Shown here in pieces: positions 32,916-42,725 of a DNA stretch of 64,000 nucleotides. The notes beneath the pieces are model-generated. The model did not search any database, was not told where the DNA came from, and saw only the letters and a list, made by a program, of their open reading frames with translations. This stretch comes from Bradyrhizobium ottawaense. Lineage in GTDB: Bacteria; Pseudomonadota; Alphaproteobacteria; Rhizobiales; Xanthobacteraceae. Position 1 is the first letter of the stretch; every line of letters begins with the position of its first letter. The position numbers and the translations under genes are program-made. The stretch lies in NCBI RefSeq assembly GCF_002278135.3, contig NZ_CP029425.2, forward strand, positions 3,758,001-3,822,000, written 5' to 3'.

Positions 32916-34160
32916 ATGATTTCACTCGCCGACCTCCAGCGCCGCATCGAAGCGGGGGAGCTTTCGCCCGAGGCCGCCATCGCCCAGTCGCATGCGGCGA
33001 TAGAGGCCAGGGAGAAGGACGTTCGCGCCTTCGTCCGCCACGACAAATCCGCGAAGGCGCAAGCCTCCGGTCCGCTGCGCGGCATCGCGGTCGGCATCAA
33101 GGACATCATCGACACCGCCAACATGCCGACCGAGATGGGCTCGGAAATCTATCGCGGCTGGCAGCCGCGCGCCGATGCGCCTGTTGTCATGATGCTGAAG
33201 CGGGCAGGCGCCACCATCATCGGCAAGACCACCACGACCGCGTTCGCCTCGCGCGATCCGACCCCGACGCTCAATCCGCATAATTTCGGCCACTCGCCGG
33301 GCGGCTCGTCCGCGGGTTCGGCGGCGGCCGTCGGCGCCGGCATGATCCCGCTTGCGCTCGGCACCCAGACCGGCGGCTCGGTGATCCGGCCCGCGGCCTA
33401 TTGCGGGACTGCTGCGATCAAGCCCTCGTTCCGGATGCTGCCGACGGTCGGCGTGAAATGCTATTCGTGGGCGCTCGACACGGTCGGCCTGTTCGGCGCC
33501 CGCGCCGAGGATCTCGCGTGCGGATTGCTCGCGATGACCGGCCGCAGCGAATTTTCCGGCATCGTCCCGGCGAAGTCGCCGCGCATCGGCGTGGTCAGGC
33601 AGGAGTTCGCCGGCGCCGTGGAGCCGGCGGCCGAAGAGGGCCTGTTGGCCGCGGTGAAGGCGGCGGCGCGCGCCGGTGCCAGCGTGCAGACGATCGATCT
33701 GCCCGAGGCGGTGCAGGAGGCCTGGCGCATCCATCCCATCGTCCAGGATTTCGAGGCGCATCGCGCGCTGGCCTGGGAGTTTTCCGAGCGCCACGACGAG
33801 ATCGCGCCGATGCTGCGGGCAAGCCTCGATGCCACCGCCCATCTGACGCCGAAGGACTATGACGAGGCGCGCCGGATCAGCCGTCGCGGCCGCCGCGAGC
33901 TCGGCGAATTGTTCGAGGGCGTCGACGTGCTCCTGACCTATTCGGCGCCCGGCACGGCGCCGGCCAAGGCGCTCGCGACGACAGGCGACCCCCGCTACAA
34001 CCGGCTCTGGACGCTGATGGGCAATCCTTGCGTCAACGTGCCCGTGCTGAAGGCGGATGGCCTGCCGATCGGCGTGCAGGTGATCGCACGCTTTGGCAAC
34101 GACGCGCGCGCGCTGGCAACGGCGTGGTTCCTCGAGGATGCGCTGGCGAAATCAGGCTAG
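32916..34160 (+). CDS. Amidase-signature family amidase
   Basis: A 414-residue enzyme with the full Ser-cisSer-Lys triad: GIAVGIKDIIDTA (Lys), HSPGGSSAGSAAAVGAGMIP (cis-Ser) and LGTQTGGSVIRPAAYCG (nucleophile). It hydrolyses carboxamides; it lacks GatA-specific context and is not part of the gat operon. AAGAAGG ahead supports ATG 32916, and the in-frame extension is non-conserved. It is convergent with the patatin gene (9-bp overlap) and divergent from dprA. Confidence 0.9.
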   Translation: MISLADLQRRIEAGELSPEAAIAQSHAAIEAREKDVRAFVRHDKSAKAQASGPLRGIAVGIKDIIDTANMPTEMGSEIYRGWQPRADAPVVMMLKRAGATIIGKTTTTAFASRDPTPTLNPHNFGHSPGGSSAGSAAAVGAGMIPLALGTQTGGSVIRPAAYCGTAAIKPSFRMLPTVGVKCYSWALDTVGLFGARAEDLACGLLAMTGRSEFSGIVPAKSPRIGVVRQEFAGAVEPAAEEGLLAAVKAAARAGASVQTIDLPEAVQEAWRIHPIVQDFEAHRALAWEFSERHDEIAPMLRASLDATAHLTPKDYDEARRISRRGRRELGELFEGVDVLLTYSAPGTAPAKALATTGDPRYNRLWTLMGNPCVNVPVLKADGLPIGVQVIARFGNDARALATAWFLEDALAKSG

Positions 34161-35357
34161 CGCGGGCTCGTTGCTCGCGATGTGCTGATCGGATGCAGGT
34201 GAAGCTGCACTGACGGCGGTGCCTTGCCCGAGCCAGCGCTCGGCGGCTGCGCGACCGTTCCGGTGCAGCAGGCGAATGAAGCCGCGGCCGAGATCGGTGG
34301 ACGAACGTTGGGCCAGACCGTCAACGGAATCTTCCGCCGCGATCCTGGTGAGGCGCAGCGACGGCGCGGCATGAGCCTGCGCCCATTCGATCGCCGCGAT
34401 CTCGGCATTGAGGGCGGCGTTGGCCGCGATCTGGTCCAGCCGGCGATCGATCGCGGCGAGCGTGATCGGCACGTAGCTGTCGCGCGCCGGCGTGACCTGG
34501 ACGAGCAGGACGTCGGACGTCGTCGTGTCCTGCGTCAGCCGCAGCAAGGGTGGATTGCCGCCTAAGCCGCCGTCCCAATAGGCTTCGCCCTCGATCTCGA
34601 CGGCGCAGTGAACCAAGGGCGGACAAGTCGAGGCCAGCGCGACGTCGGCGGTGATGGCATCGTTGCGGAAGATCTGCTGCTGCCCGTCGCGGATCCGTGT
34701 CGCCGCGATCAGGAGCTTCGGGCAGTCCGGATTGAGTAGCGCGGCGAAATCGATGTCGCGCGATAGCGCCTGCCGCAGCGGATCGAGATCGAAAGGATCA
34801 AACTGGCCGGAGCGCAGCGTCGGACCGAACGCGACCGAGCTTCCCGCCGGCGAAAAGCCGCCGACCAGCATCAGCGAGCGGAACGAGGCCTCGTGCATCA
34901 GGCGGATCCAGAACCGGCTCAGCCGGCTACGTGCAGCTTCGCGGCCGCCCTCGGCAAGGCCGGAGGCGAGCAGGAGCGCATTGATAGCGCCGGCACTGGC
35001 GCCGCTGATGGTGTCGATCTCGATCGGCTCTTCCAGCAGCCGCTCCAGCACGCCCCAGGTGAAGGCGGCAAAGGTGCCACCGCCCTGCAGCGCCAGCGAG
35101 AGCTTTCTCGGCGGCCATTGGCCGGCGGGTAGCTGCGCGGGCGCAACGGGCGCGGTCGCGGTCACTACCTCGGCCGTCACTGGCGCTTGCGCGATCGGAT
35201 CAGGCTGCGGCGCTGGCGGCAAGACGGGAGGAGGCGCGGGAGGCGGCGAGGGCGCATCGGACCAAATGTCGGTGGTCGAGAGCAGCCGGCTTGCCGCGGT
35301 GCGCAACGCACCTCGCGAACCAACCCCGTCATGCGCGCCGACCATCTTCTCGCTCAT
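34152..35357 (-). CDS. Patatin-like phospholipase
   Basis: About 401 residues. A Pro/Ala-rich N-terminal segment (residues 35-80, SPPPAPPPVLPPAPQPDP) precedes the patatin domain: oxyanion loop LALQGGGTFAAFTWGVL, nucleophile motif TISGASAGAINAL (GxSxG) and the Asp of the catalytic dyad in YWDGGLGGNPPLL. It is expected to act as a lipid acyl hydrolase. No signal peptide is evident. Start choice is uncertain: ATG 35357 is used, with GTG 35411 and ATG 35342 as alternatives. Confidence 0.85.
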   Translation of the reverse strand: MSEKMVGAHDGVGSRGALRTAASRLLSTTDIWSDAPSPPPAPPPVLPPAPQPDPIAQAPVTAEVVTATAPVAPAQLPAGQWPPRKLSLALQGGGTFAAFTWGVLERLLEEPIEIDTISGASAGAINALLLASGLAEGGREAARSRLSRFWIRLMHEASFRSLMLVGGFSPAGSSVAFGPTLRSGQFDPFDLDPLRQALSRDIDFAALLNPDCPKLLIAATRIRDGQQQIFRNDAITADVALASTCPPLVHCAVEIEGEAYWDGGLGGNPPLLRLTQDTTTSDVLLVQVTPARDSYVPITLAAIDRRLDQIAANAALNAEIAAIEWAQAHAAPSLRLTRIAAEDSVDGLAQRSSTDLGRGFIRLLHRNGRAAAERWLGQGTAVSAASPASDQHIASNEPALA

Positions 35358-35529
35358 TCTGAGCAACCGCGTAACGCCATCTCGACTGTCAGGATGACAG
35401 GCATGGAACACATTCGCTACTGCCTGCCGCGAAAGCGCCGGCAGTTGCGAACAGGATTTGACATATAACGCAGAGAGGGGGCTTCGGTATCCGTAGATGC
35501 CCCGGCTTTAGACGCGGACCTCGAAGCGA

Positions 35530-36126
35530 CTACGCCTTCTCGCCGATCCGGCTTTCTTTGCCAGCTTGCAATCGCTTGATGTTCTCGCGATGCGCGTAGA
35601 ACAAGAGCAGCGTCAGCACCGCGAACAAGGCTGCGAGCGCAAGGTGCCCGAACCACCACAGGAACATCGGCGTGACGAACGCCGCCACCAGCGCGGAGAG
35701 CGAGGAGTAGCGGGTGGTGAAGGCGGTCGCCAGCCAGATCAGGCAGAACACGACGGCGCCGGGCCAGAACAGTCCGAGCAGGATGCCGATATAGACGGCC
35801 ACGCCCTTGCCGCCCTTGAACTTGAGCCAGACCGGGAAGAGGTGGCCGAGGAAGGCACCGAGCCCGGCCACCATGGCGGCATTGGGTCCTGCGATGTAGC
35901 CGGCGATCACCACCGCCACGGTGCCCTTGAGCGCGTCGAACAGGAGGGTGCCCGCGGCGAGGCTCTTGCGTCCCGTGCGCAGCACATTGGTGGCGCCGAT
36001 GCTGCCGGAGCCGATCGAGCGGATATCCTGGGTGCCGGCGAGCCTGGTCAGGACCAGCCCGAACGGGATCGAGCCGAGGAGGTAGCCGATGACGAAGGCC
36101 ACCGGCAGAAATGCTTCAAGCCCCAT
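35530..36126 (-). CDS. plsY: Acyl-phosphate:glycerol-3-phosphate acyltransferase
   Basis: A 198-residue membrane enzyme of phospholipid synthesis. The three PlsY motifs are present: [54 protein letters not shown] and a C-terminal HRENIKRL. It transfers the acyl group from acyl-phosphate to glycerol-3-phosphate, giving lysophosphatidate. It follows the pyrC-like gene by 29 bases on the same strand, a conserved neighbourhood. Confidence 0.95.
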   Translation of the reverse strand: MGLEAFLPVAFVIGYLLGSIPFGLVLTRLAGTQDIRSIGSGSIGATNVLRTGRKSLAAGTLLFDALKGTVAVVIAGYIAGPNAAMVAGLGAFLGHLFPVWLKFKGGKGVAVYIGILLGLFWPGAVVFCLIWLATAFTTRYSSLSALVAAFVTPMFLWWFGHLALAALFAVLTLLLFYAHRENIKRLQAGKESRIGEKA

Positions 36127-36155
36127 GGCGGCAGCTCCAAAGGCTGGATTTCACG

Positions 36156-37466
36156 TCAGACATGCTCGTAGACCGTGCGTCCGCCGACAATGGTGCGCAC
36201 CACGCGGCCTGTAAAGCGGGCCTCGTCGAACGGGGTGTTCTTGCAGGGCGATTTGAGGTCGGCGGGATCGACCACCCAGGGCACATCGGGGTCGATCACG
36301 ATGACGTCGGCGGGGCTGCCTGCGCGCAGGGTTCCGCCGGGCAGGCCGAGCAACTCGGCCGGGCGGGTCGACATCGCCCGGATCAGCGTCTTCAGGTCCA
36401 GCTCGCCATTGTGGACGAGGCGCAGGCCCGCGGGCAGCATGGTTTCGAGACCAACGGCGCCGGGAGCGGCTTCGGCGAACGGCAGGCGCTTGACCTCGAC
36501 GTCCTGCGGATTGTGGTCGGACATGATGACGTCGAGCAGGCCGGAGGCGATTGCGGCCACCAGCGCGCGGCGGTCGTCCTCGGTCCGCAAAGGCGGCGAC
36601 AGTTTCAGGAACGAACGGTAGGGGCCGATGTCGTTCTCGTTCAGCGCAAGATGGTTGATCGAGACCGAGGCGCTGACGGCGAGCCCGGCGTCGCGGGCGC
36701 GCTGGAGGATCTCGAGCGAGTCGATGCAGGTCAGCGAGGCCGCGTGATAGCGGCCGCCGGTCAACGCCACGAGGCGCATGTCGCGTTCCAGGATCACGGC
36801 CTCGGCGGCATTCGGGATGCCCATCAGGCCGAGCCGCGAGGCGAACTCGCCCTCGTTCATCACGCCTTCGCCGACGAGATCGGGGTCCTCGGTGTAGTGG
36901 ACGATCAGCGCGTCGAAATCCCGCGCGTAGGTCAGCGCGCGCCGCATCACCTGCGCATTGGTCACGCTTCTGACGCCGTCGCTGAAGGCGATCGCGCCCG
37001 CGGCCTTGAGCAGACCGAACTCGGTCATCTCATCGCCGTGCATGCCTTTGGTGAGCGCTGCCATCGGCTGGATGTTGACGATCGCGGTGTCGCGGGCGCG
37101 GCGCATCACGAAGTCGACGGTCGCCGAATTATCGATCACCGGAGAGGTGTCGGGCTGGCAGATGATGGTGGTGATGCCGCCGGTCGCGGCCGCCTGGCTC
37201 GCTGTGGCAAAGGTCTCGCGATGGCTGAAGCCGGGCTCGCCGACGAAGGCGCGCATGTCGATCAGGCCGGGCGCGACGATCTTGCCGGAGCAGTTGACGA
37301 TGTCGGTGCCTTCGGGGACGCCGGCCGCGCCGATGCCGCGGCGGGTCTCGCGGATGGCGCCGTCGGCGATGAGAACGTCGCCGACACCGTCGAAATCCCG
37401 GGCGGGGTCGACGACGCGGGCGTTGGCGAGCAGGATGGGGCGGCGATCGGTCAGCATCGGCATCAC
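36156..37466 (-). CDS. Dihydroorotase-like protein with a degenerate metal site (PyrX-type)
   Basis: A 436-residue amidohydrolase-fold protein in the pyrB operon. The metal-binding DxHxH of active dihydroorotases (normally GLIDLHVHLREPG) reads [13 protein letters not shown] here, so both histidines are gone. Later elements are partly kept: [32 protein letters not shown] and [11 protein letters not shown]. This pattern matches non-catalytic pseudo-dihydroorotases that assemble with class A aspartate carbamoyltransferase. A functional dihydroorotase is expected elsewhere in the genome. The start overlaps the pyrB stop by four bases (ATGA). Confidence 0.85.
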   Translation of the reverse strand: MMPMLTDRRPILLANARVVDPARDFDGVGDVLIADGAIRETRRGIGAAGVPEGTDIVNCSGKIVAPGLIDMRAFVGEPGFSHRETFATASQAAATGGITTIICQPDTSPVIDNSATVDFVMRRARDTAIVNIQPMAALTKGMHGDEMTEFGLLKAAGAIAFSDGVRSVTNAQVMRRALTYARDFDALIVHYTEDPDLVGEGVMNEGEFASRLGLMGIPNAAEAVILERDMRLVALTGGRYHAASLTCIDSLEILQRARDAGLAVSASVSINHLALNENDIGPYRSFLKLSPPLRTEDDRRALVAAIASGLLDVIMSDHNPQDVEVKRLPFAEAAPGAVGLETMLPAGLRLVHNGELDLKTLIRAMSTRPAELLGLPGGTLRAGSPADVIVIDPDVPWVVDPADLKSPCKNTPFDEARFTGRVVRTIVGGRTVYEHV

Positions 37467-38410
37467 GCGTTCGGCAGGTTGCGGGCGAGCGCTTCCAGCA
37501 CCGCCATGCGCACGGCGACACCCATCTCCACCTGTTCGCGGATCAGGGATTGCGCGCCGTCGGCCACGATCGAGTCGATCTCGACGCCGCGGTTCATGGG
37601 GCCCGGATGCATCACCAGAGCGTCGGGCTTGGCGTAGGCGAGCTTCTTCTGGTCGAGCCCGAAATAGTTGAAGTACTCGCTGGATGACGGCACGAAGGAG
37701 CCGTTCATACGCTCGCGCTGGAGCCGGAGCATCATGACGATGTCGGCGCCGTTGAGCCCCTCGCGCATGTCGCGCGCGACTTCGACGCCCATCCGCTCGA
37801 TACCCGGCGGCAGCAGCGTGGTGGGACCGACCACGCGGACGCGGGCGCCCATCGTGTTGAGCAGGATGATGTTCGAGCGGGCGACGCGCGAATGCAGCAC
37901 GTCGCCGCAGATCGCGACCACGAGCCCTTCGATCCGGCCCTTGTTGCGGCGGATGGTGAGCGCGTCGAGCAGGGCCTGGGTCGGATGCTCATGGGCGCCG
38001 TCGCCGGCATTGATCACGGAACCGTCAACCTTGCGCGCCAGCAGTTCCACCGCGCCGGAGGCGTGATGGCGCATCACCAGGATGTCCGGGTGCATCGCGT
38101 TCAGCGTCATCGCGGTGTCGATCAGCGTCTCGCCCTTCTTCATGGACGAGGAGGACACCGACATGTTCATGACGTCGGCGCCCAGGCGCTTGCCGGCGAG
38201 CTCGAACGAGGATTGGGTCCGGGTGGAAGCCTCGAAGAAGAGGTTCACCTGCGTCCGTCCCCGCAGGACGGTGCGCTTCTTGTCAACCTGGCGGTTGAGC
38301 TCGACATATTCTTCGGACAGGTCGAGGAGGCCGGTGATGTCGGCCGCGGAAAGGCCCTCGATGCCCAGCAAATGCCGGTGGCCGAGGACGAAGGTCGATT
38401 TCGATGTCAT
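37463..38410 (-). CDS. pyrB: Aspartate carbamoyltransferase catalytic subunit
   Basis: A 315-residue enzyme that joins carbamoyl phosphate and aspartate, the first committed step of pyrimidine synthesis. The carbamoyl-phosphate loop [56 protein letters not shown] and [13 protein letters not shown] are intact. No regulatory subunit gene (pyrI) is nearby. ATG 38410 is preferred; the frame extension upstream is not conserved. It is coupled to the pyrC-like gene. Confidence 0.95.
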   Translation of the reverse strand: MTSKSTFVLGHRHLLGIEGLSAADITGLLDLSEEYVELNRQVDKKRTVLRGRTQVNLFFEASTRTQSSFELAGKRLGADVMNMSVSSSSMKKGETLIDTAMTLNAMHPDILVMRHHASGAVELLARKVDGSVINAGDGAHEHPTQALLDALTIRRNKGRIEGLVVAICGDVLHSRVARSNIILLNTMGARVRVVGPTTLLPPGIERMGVEVARDMREGLNGADIVMMLRLQRERMNGSFVPSSSEYFNYFGLDQKKLAYAKPDALVMHPGPMNRGVEIDSIVADGAQSLIREQVEMGVAVRMAVLEALARNLPNA

Positions 38411-38497
38411 TAAAACGAGAGCTATAGGCGCGGATGCATGAGGGGGCAAGGGCCAATGCCGGGGCGGGGAGTTATCCCCTGAGGAGTCTGGTACACG

Positions 38498-38578
38498 GTC
38501 ATTCCGGGATGGCGCGCAAGCGCCAGACCCGGAATCTCGAGATTCCGGGTTCGATGCTTCGCATCGCCCCGGAATGAC
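38498..38578. repeat. Palindromic intergenic repeat, CATTCCGGG family
   Basis: GTCATTCCGGG at the left and CCCCGGAATGAC at the right, with inner CCGGAATCTCGAGATTCCGG palindrome (38530-38550) and GATGCTTCGCATC hairpin. It lies between divergent pyrB and the dipeptidase gene. Confidence 0.82.
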
Positions 38579-38590
38579 AGGGAAGTTTAG

Positions 38591-39349
38591 ATGCGCTCCA
38601 TCAAATCGATTTTGATCGTACTTTTAACAATCGCCTCCATCTCATCCGCGTTGGCCCAATCGCTCCCCGGCGGCTTCGTCTATCTGCGCGAGATCGATCC
38701 CGGCATCATCCAGGACATCCGCTACGCCACCTCGAACAATTTCGTCGGCCGCCCGCTTGCCGGCTACAATGCCGGTGAATGCGTGGTGAAGCGCGAGGTC
38801 GGGCTGCGGCTGAAGGCGGTGCAGCAGGAGTTCGCGGCGCAAAACCTCTCGCTGAAGATGTTCGACTGCTACCGGCCGGCGCGGGCCTCGCTCGACATGG
38901 TCAAGTGGTCGCAGAACGGCCATGAGACGGCCGCCGAGCGGCGCTACAATCCCAAGATCCCAAAGACCGAGCTGTTCCGCCTCGGCTACATCGCGAGCCG
39001 GTCGCAGCATTCGACGGGCGCCGCGCTCGATCTCACCTTGGTCGATCTCCAGGCCGACAACGCCGCCAAATACGATCCGGCAAAGACCTATGCCGACTGC
39101 ACCGGGCCGGTCGAAGTGCGTGCACCCGAAGGCAGCGTCGACATGGGCACCGGCTACGACTGCACCGACACGAGGGGCCATACTGCGGCACCGTCGATCA
39201 CACCGGAGCAGCGCGGCTGGCGCAAGCGGCTGGTGGCTGCGATGGCCAGGCAAGGCTTTGTGAACTATTCGAAGGAGTGGTGGCATTTTTCCCTGCCGGG
39301 GGCAGGCGGGGCAGCCTATGATTTCCCGATTCAGCCGCGCCGGAACTAA
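38591..39349 (+). CDS. D-alanyl-D-alanine dipeptidase (M15D, VanX/DdpX-like), exported
   Basis: A 252-residue protein with a signal peptide (residues 1-22, ending SALAQ). M15D landmarks: [31 protein letters not shown], the zinc motif [15 protein letters not shown] and EWWHF with catalytic Glu and zinc His. It should split D-Ala-D-Ala in the periplasm, recycling peptidoglycan. Four cysteines (ECV, DCY, DCT, DCT) could pair in the periplasm. It sits 21 bases upstream of the aidB-like gene. Confidence 0.9.
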   Translation: MRSIKSILIVLLTIASISSALAQSLPGGFVYLREIDPGIIQDIRYATSNNFVGRPLAGYNAGECVVKREVGLRLKAVQQEFAAQNLSLKMFDCYRPARASLDMVKWSQNGHETAAERRYNPKIPKTELFRLGYIASRSQHSTGAALDLTLVDLQADNAAKYDPAKTYADCTGPVEVRAPEGSVDMGTGYDCTDTRGHTAAPSITPEQRGWRKRLVAAMARQGFVNYSKEWWHFSLPGAGGAAYDFPIQPRRN

Positions 39350-39370
39350 AGTCCGCGCCGAGGAAACCTG

Positions 39371-41014
39371 ATGACCCAGCCGAGCTTCGCGACCCACGAG
39401 GTCTTCAACCAGTCGCCGCCGTTCGAGGATATCGACCTGTTCGCCGTGGATCGGCCGCTGGTCGATGCGGTGAAGGCCAATGGCGGCGCGGCGGCGGAAC
39501 GCGAGCTGTCGGAGTTCGGCAGGCAGTGGGGCTCGGCCGCGATGGCCGATCGCGGGCGCGTCGCGAACGAGAGCACGCCGAAGCTGCGCACCTTCGACGC
39601 AAAAGGCAATCGCCGCGACCAGGTCGAGTTTCACCCGGCCTATCATGAGCTGATGGCACACAGCGCTCATGCCGGCGTCCACAATTCGACCTGGACCGCG
39701 AACGGCAAGCCTGCGGGCGATGCCGCCGAAGTCATTCGTGCCGCAAAATTCTACATGGCCGCGCAAGTCGAGACCGGCCACCTCTGTCCTGTTACGATGA
39801 CGCGCGCCTCGGTCGGTGCGCTGGCGATGCAGCCGGACCTGCTCGGCAGGGTGATGCCGGTGCTGTCGACCCGGAGCTACGACCCGAGCTTTGCGCCGTG
39901 GTGGCAGAAGCGCGGCATGACGCTCGGCATGGGCATGACCGAGAAGCAGGGCGGCACCGACGTGCGCGCCAACATGACGCGTGCGGTGCGCGACGGCGAG
40001 GCCTATCGCATCACCGGCCACAAATGGTTCATGTCGGCGCCGATGTGCGATGCGTTCCTGGTGCTGGCGCAGGCCGAGCAGGGTCTGACCTGTTTCTTCA
40101 TGCCGCGCTTTGCGCCGGATGGTTCGGTGAATGCGATCCAGTTCCAGCGGCTGAAGGACAAGCTCGGCAATCGCTCCAATGCCTCGTCCGAAGTCGAGTT
40201 CGTCGGTGCCTACGCCGAACGGGTCGGCGAGGAGGGCAAGGGCATCCGCACCATCATCCAGATGGTGCAGCTGACGCGGCAGGATTGCGCGATCGCCTCC
40301 GTCGGCCTGATGCGCTCGGGACTTGCGCATGCGCTGCATCACGCCCGTCACCGCAGCGTGTTCCAGAAACATCTGGCCGATCAGCCGCTGATGCAGGCGG
40401 TGCTGTCGGACATGGCGCTGCATGTCGAGGCGAGCACAGCCCTGGTCATGCGGCTCTGCCGCGCCTTCGACCGCACGCCGCACGATGCGGCGGAGGCCGC
40501 CTATATGCGGCTGCTGACCCCCGCAATCAAATACTGGACCTGCAAGAGTGCGCCGCCGTTCCTCTATGAGGCCATGGAATGCCTCGGCGGCAACGGCTAT
40601 GTCGAGGACGGCATTCTGGCGCGGCACTACCGGGAATCGCCGGTCAACGCGATCTGGGAGGGCTCCGGCAACGTGATGTGCCTCGACGTGCTCCGGGCGC
40701 TCTCGCGCGAGCCGGAGGCGGCGACGGCTGTGCTGCAATCGCTTGCGGCCGAGACGAAGGGCTTGCCCGGAGCAGGCGAAGCGATTGCGTTCATCGGTCA
40801 GACCTTCCGCCGCGCCGATGGCGAGCGCGTCGCGCGGCTTGCGGTCGAGAAGCTGGCACTGCTTGCCGCCGCTGCGGCGCTCAACGGCGTGTCGCCGCGC
40901 CACGCCGAACTGTTTGCCGCCACGCGCCTCGCAGCGACCCACGCCAGCATGTATGGCGCGGTCGAGCTGGAGAGCGGCGAGATGCGCGCGCTGCTGGAGC
41001 GGGCGCTGCCGTGA
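39371..41014 (+). CDS. aidB: AidB-like acyl-CoA dehydrogenase
   Basis: A 547-residue flavoprotein of the AidB branch: NQSPPFEDIDLFAVDRPL at the N-terminus, TGHLCPVTMTRASVGAL, GMGMTEKQGGTDVRANMT (FAD-binding TEKQGGSD motif), ITGHKWFMSAP, YEAMECLGGNGYVED and NAIWEGSGNVMCLDVLRAL. E. coli AidB is induced in the alkylation response and binds DNA, with weak isovaleryl-CoA dehydrogenase activity; whether that applies here is an inference. Its stop overlaps the start of the CPBP gene (GTGA), so translation is coupled. Confidence 0.92.
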   Translation: MTQPSFATHEVFNQSPPFEDIDLFAVDRPLVDAVKANGGAAAERELSEFGRQWGSAAMADRGRVANESTPKLRTFDAKGNRRDQVEFHPAYHELMAHSAHAGVHNSTWTANGKPAGDAAEVIRAAKFYMAAQVETGHLCPVTMTRASVGALAMQPDLLGRVMPVLSTRSYDPSFAPWWQKRGMTLGMGMTEKQGGTDVRANMTRAVRDGEAYRITGHKWFMSAPMCDAFLVLAQAEQGLTCFFMPRFAPDGSVNAIQFQRLKDKLGNRSNASSEVEFVGAYAERVGEEGKGIRTIIQMVQLTRQDCAIASVGLMRSGLAHALHHARHRSVFQKHLADQPLMQAVLSDMALHVEASTALVMRLCRAFDRTPHDAAEAAYMRLLTPAIKYWTCKSAPPFLYEAMECLGGNGYVEDGILARHYRESPVNAIWEGSGNVMCLDVLRALSREPEAATAVLQSLAAETKGLPGAGEAIAFIGQTFRRADGERVARLAVEKLALLAAAAALNGVSPRHAELFAATRLAATHASMYGAVELESGEMRALLERALP

Positions 41015-41802
41015 GTCTTCCCAACGAAAGCCTCCTGATGGATTCCCTCAATCCCGACCATCCGCCGTTGACCGTGACGCCAGCGACGCCGCGCTTCTGG
41101 ATGTTCTGGGGCACCGCGCTGTGGGGCCTCTTCGTCTTCGTGGCGATGTTCGTCGGGCAGATCGGCGCCGTTGTCCTGCTGGTGGTGCAGCGTGGTCTTC
41201 CCATGGACTTCGCCTCGCTCCAGGCGGTCGGCCAGGATCCGCAGGCGCTCGCGCTGTCGGTCATCATGGGCCTGCCGGCGACGCTCCTGGCGGTGTGGCT
41301 CGCCATTGCCATCAAGAAAGCCTCCTTCGTCGACTATCTCGCGCTGCACTGGCCGTCCTGGAAGCAACTGCTGTTCGGTGCGGTCGGCCTCATCCTGCTG
41401 GTGCTGGTCTGGGAGACGATGTCGCGCGCGCTCGGCCGCGAGGCGACGCCGGGCTTCATGACCGATCTGTTGAAATCGGGCCGCGACAAGGGCGCGGCGC
41501 TGTTGCTGCTGTTCGCCTTCAGCGTGGCTGCGCCGATGTCGGAGGAGATCCTGGCGCGCGGCTTCCTCTATCGCGGCTGGTCGGCGAGTTTCTTGCGCGT
41601 GCCGGGCGCGATCCTGCTGTCGTCGCTGGTCTGGACGGTCGTGCACCTGCAATACGACATGTACTTCCTCGCCGAGGTCTTCACCATCGGCCTGTGGTTC
41701 GGCTACATGCGCTATCGCGCGAATTCGCTCTGGCTCACCATCGTGCTGCACGCGCTGAACAATCTCACCGCGGTGGTGCTGACGATGTGGCTAGGAAGCT
41801 AG
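41011..41802 (+). CDS. CPBP-family intramembrane glutamic protease
   Basis: A 263-residue protein with about seven hydrophobic segments. Abi/CAAX-protease motifs: SEEILARGFLYRG (motif 1, catalytic Glu pair and Arg), SSLVWTVVHLQYD (motif 2 His) and HALNNLTAVVL (motif 3). Bacterial members have been linked to prenyl-protein processing, bacteriocin self-immunity or membrane regulation; the role here is unknown. GTG 41011 overlaps the aidB stop and has GGAGCGGG ahead; ATG 41038 is an alternative. Confidence 0.87.
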   Translation: MSLPNESLLMDSLNPDHPPLTVTPATPRFWMFWGTALWGLFVFVAMFVGQIGAVVLLVVQRGLPMDFASLQAVGQDPQALALSVIMGLPATLLAVWLAIAIKKASFVDYLALHWPSWKQLLFGAVGLILLVLVWETMSRALGREATPGFMTDLLKSGRDKGAALLLLFAFSVAAPMSEEILARGFLYRGWSASFLRVPGAILLSSLVWTVVHLQYDMYFLAEVFTIGLWFGYMRYRANSLWLTIVLHALNNLTAVVLTMWLGS

Positions 41803-42722
41803 GCCGCCAGCGCGATCGCGATCGGCATCGTGATCGCCGCCAAAATCGTCTGCAGCGTGATGATCTGCGCCAGCAGCGGGGCATCGCCGCCCATCTGGCG
41901 CGCCATCACATAGGCGCTGGACGAGGTCGGCACCGCCGCGCAGATCGCCACGATCGCGCGGCTGTCGCCCGACAGTCCGAACCAGACGGCCAGCGCCAGT
42001 GCCAGCGCAGGCATCAGCGCGAGCTTGAAGACGACGCCGATGGCCGCGGCCACGCTTGGACGCAAGAGGCCTTCGAGATGCAGACCGGCGCCGGTGACGA
42101 GCAAGCCGATCGCGAGCGAGGAGCGGCTAAGCGCGTCCGCCACCTCGTGCCAGAGTTTTGGCAACGGCAGGTGGGTGACGTTGACGAAGAGCCCGATCGC
42201 GCAGGCCCAGATCAGGGGATTGCGGATCACCGTCATGACGATGGTCCGCGCTGACTGCTTCTCCGGCGCGGCGTAATGGGCGAGCACCACGACGCTCAAC
42301 ACGTTGACGAGGGGAATGATCGCGACCATCGCCACGGAGGCGAGCGCCAGCCCGACATCGCCGAACATGTTGGCGGCGACCGATAGCCCCACGAAGGTCT
42401 GCCAGCGCGTCGCGCCCTGGAAGATCGAGGTGAAGGCGGGCCCGTCGATATCGAGCCGGGCCAGGGCGGGGCGGAGCGCGAGGCAGAGCAGCGACATCGC
42501 CAGCGCTGACAGCAGCAGCGCGCCGCCGACGCCGGCGACCGGCACCTTGGAAAGGTCGGCCTTCACCAGCGTCTGGATCAGCAGCATCGGAAACAGCACG
42601 AAATAGGTCAGCCGCTCCAGCCCGTGCCACTGCGTGTCCAGCCGCATCAGGCTGCGCTTCAGCACGATGCCGAGCACGATGAGGATGAAGACCGGCAGCA
42701 GCGCCGCAATCACGACGGCCAT
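41799..42722 (-). CDS. AEC-family (auxin efflux carrier-like) transporter
   Basis: A 307-residue permease with ten predicted helices in a five-plus-five arrangement: LLPVFILIVLGIVLKRSLM, WHGLERLTYFVLFPMLLIQTLV, GATRWQTFVGLSVAANMFGD, NPLIWACAIGLFVNV and AVPTSSSAYVMARQMGGDA. Substrates of bacterial AEC carriers include malate and malonate; none can be assigned. It is convergent with the CPBP gene (4-bp overlap) and follows ruvX by 3 bases, same strand. Confidence 0.9.
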   Translation of the reverse strand: MAVVIAALLPVFILIVLGIVLKRSLMRLDTQWHGLERLTYFVLFPMLLIQTLVKADLSKVPVAGVGGALLLSALAMSLLCLALRPALARLDIDGPAFTSIFQGATRWQTFVGLSVAANMFGDVGLALASVAMVAIIPLVNVLSVVVLAHYAAPEKQSARTIVMTVIRNPLIWACAIGLFVNVTHLPLPKLWHEVADALSRSSLAIGLLVTGAGLHLEGLLRPSVAAAIGVVFKLALMPALALALAVWFGLSGDSRAIVAICAAVPTSSSAYVMARQMGGDAPLLAQIITLQTILAAITMPIAIALAA

Positions 42723-42725
42723 CGG

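Noticed and set aside
32916..34160. Second GatA subunit
   Set aside because: The amidase-signature triad is present, but the gene lacks GatA-specific blocks such as FGPVGNPW and the C-terminal GatA region, and it is far from gatC/gatB.
38642..40942. Minus-strand frame of 766 codons opposite the dipeptidase and aidB-like genes
   Set aside because: No domain is recognisable and the composition (Arg/His/Gln-rich) is that of an antisense frame.
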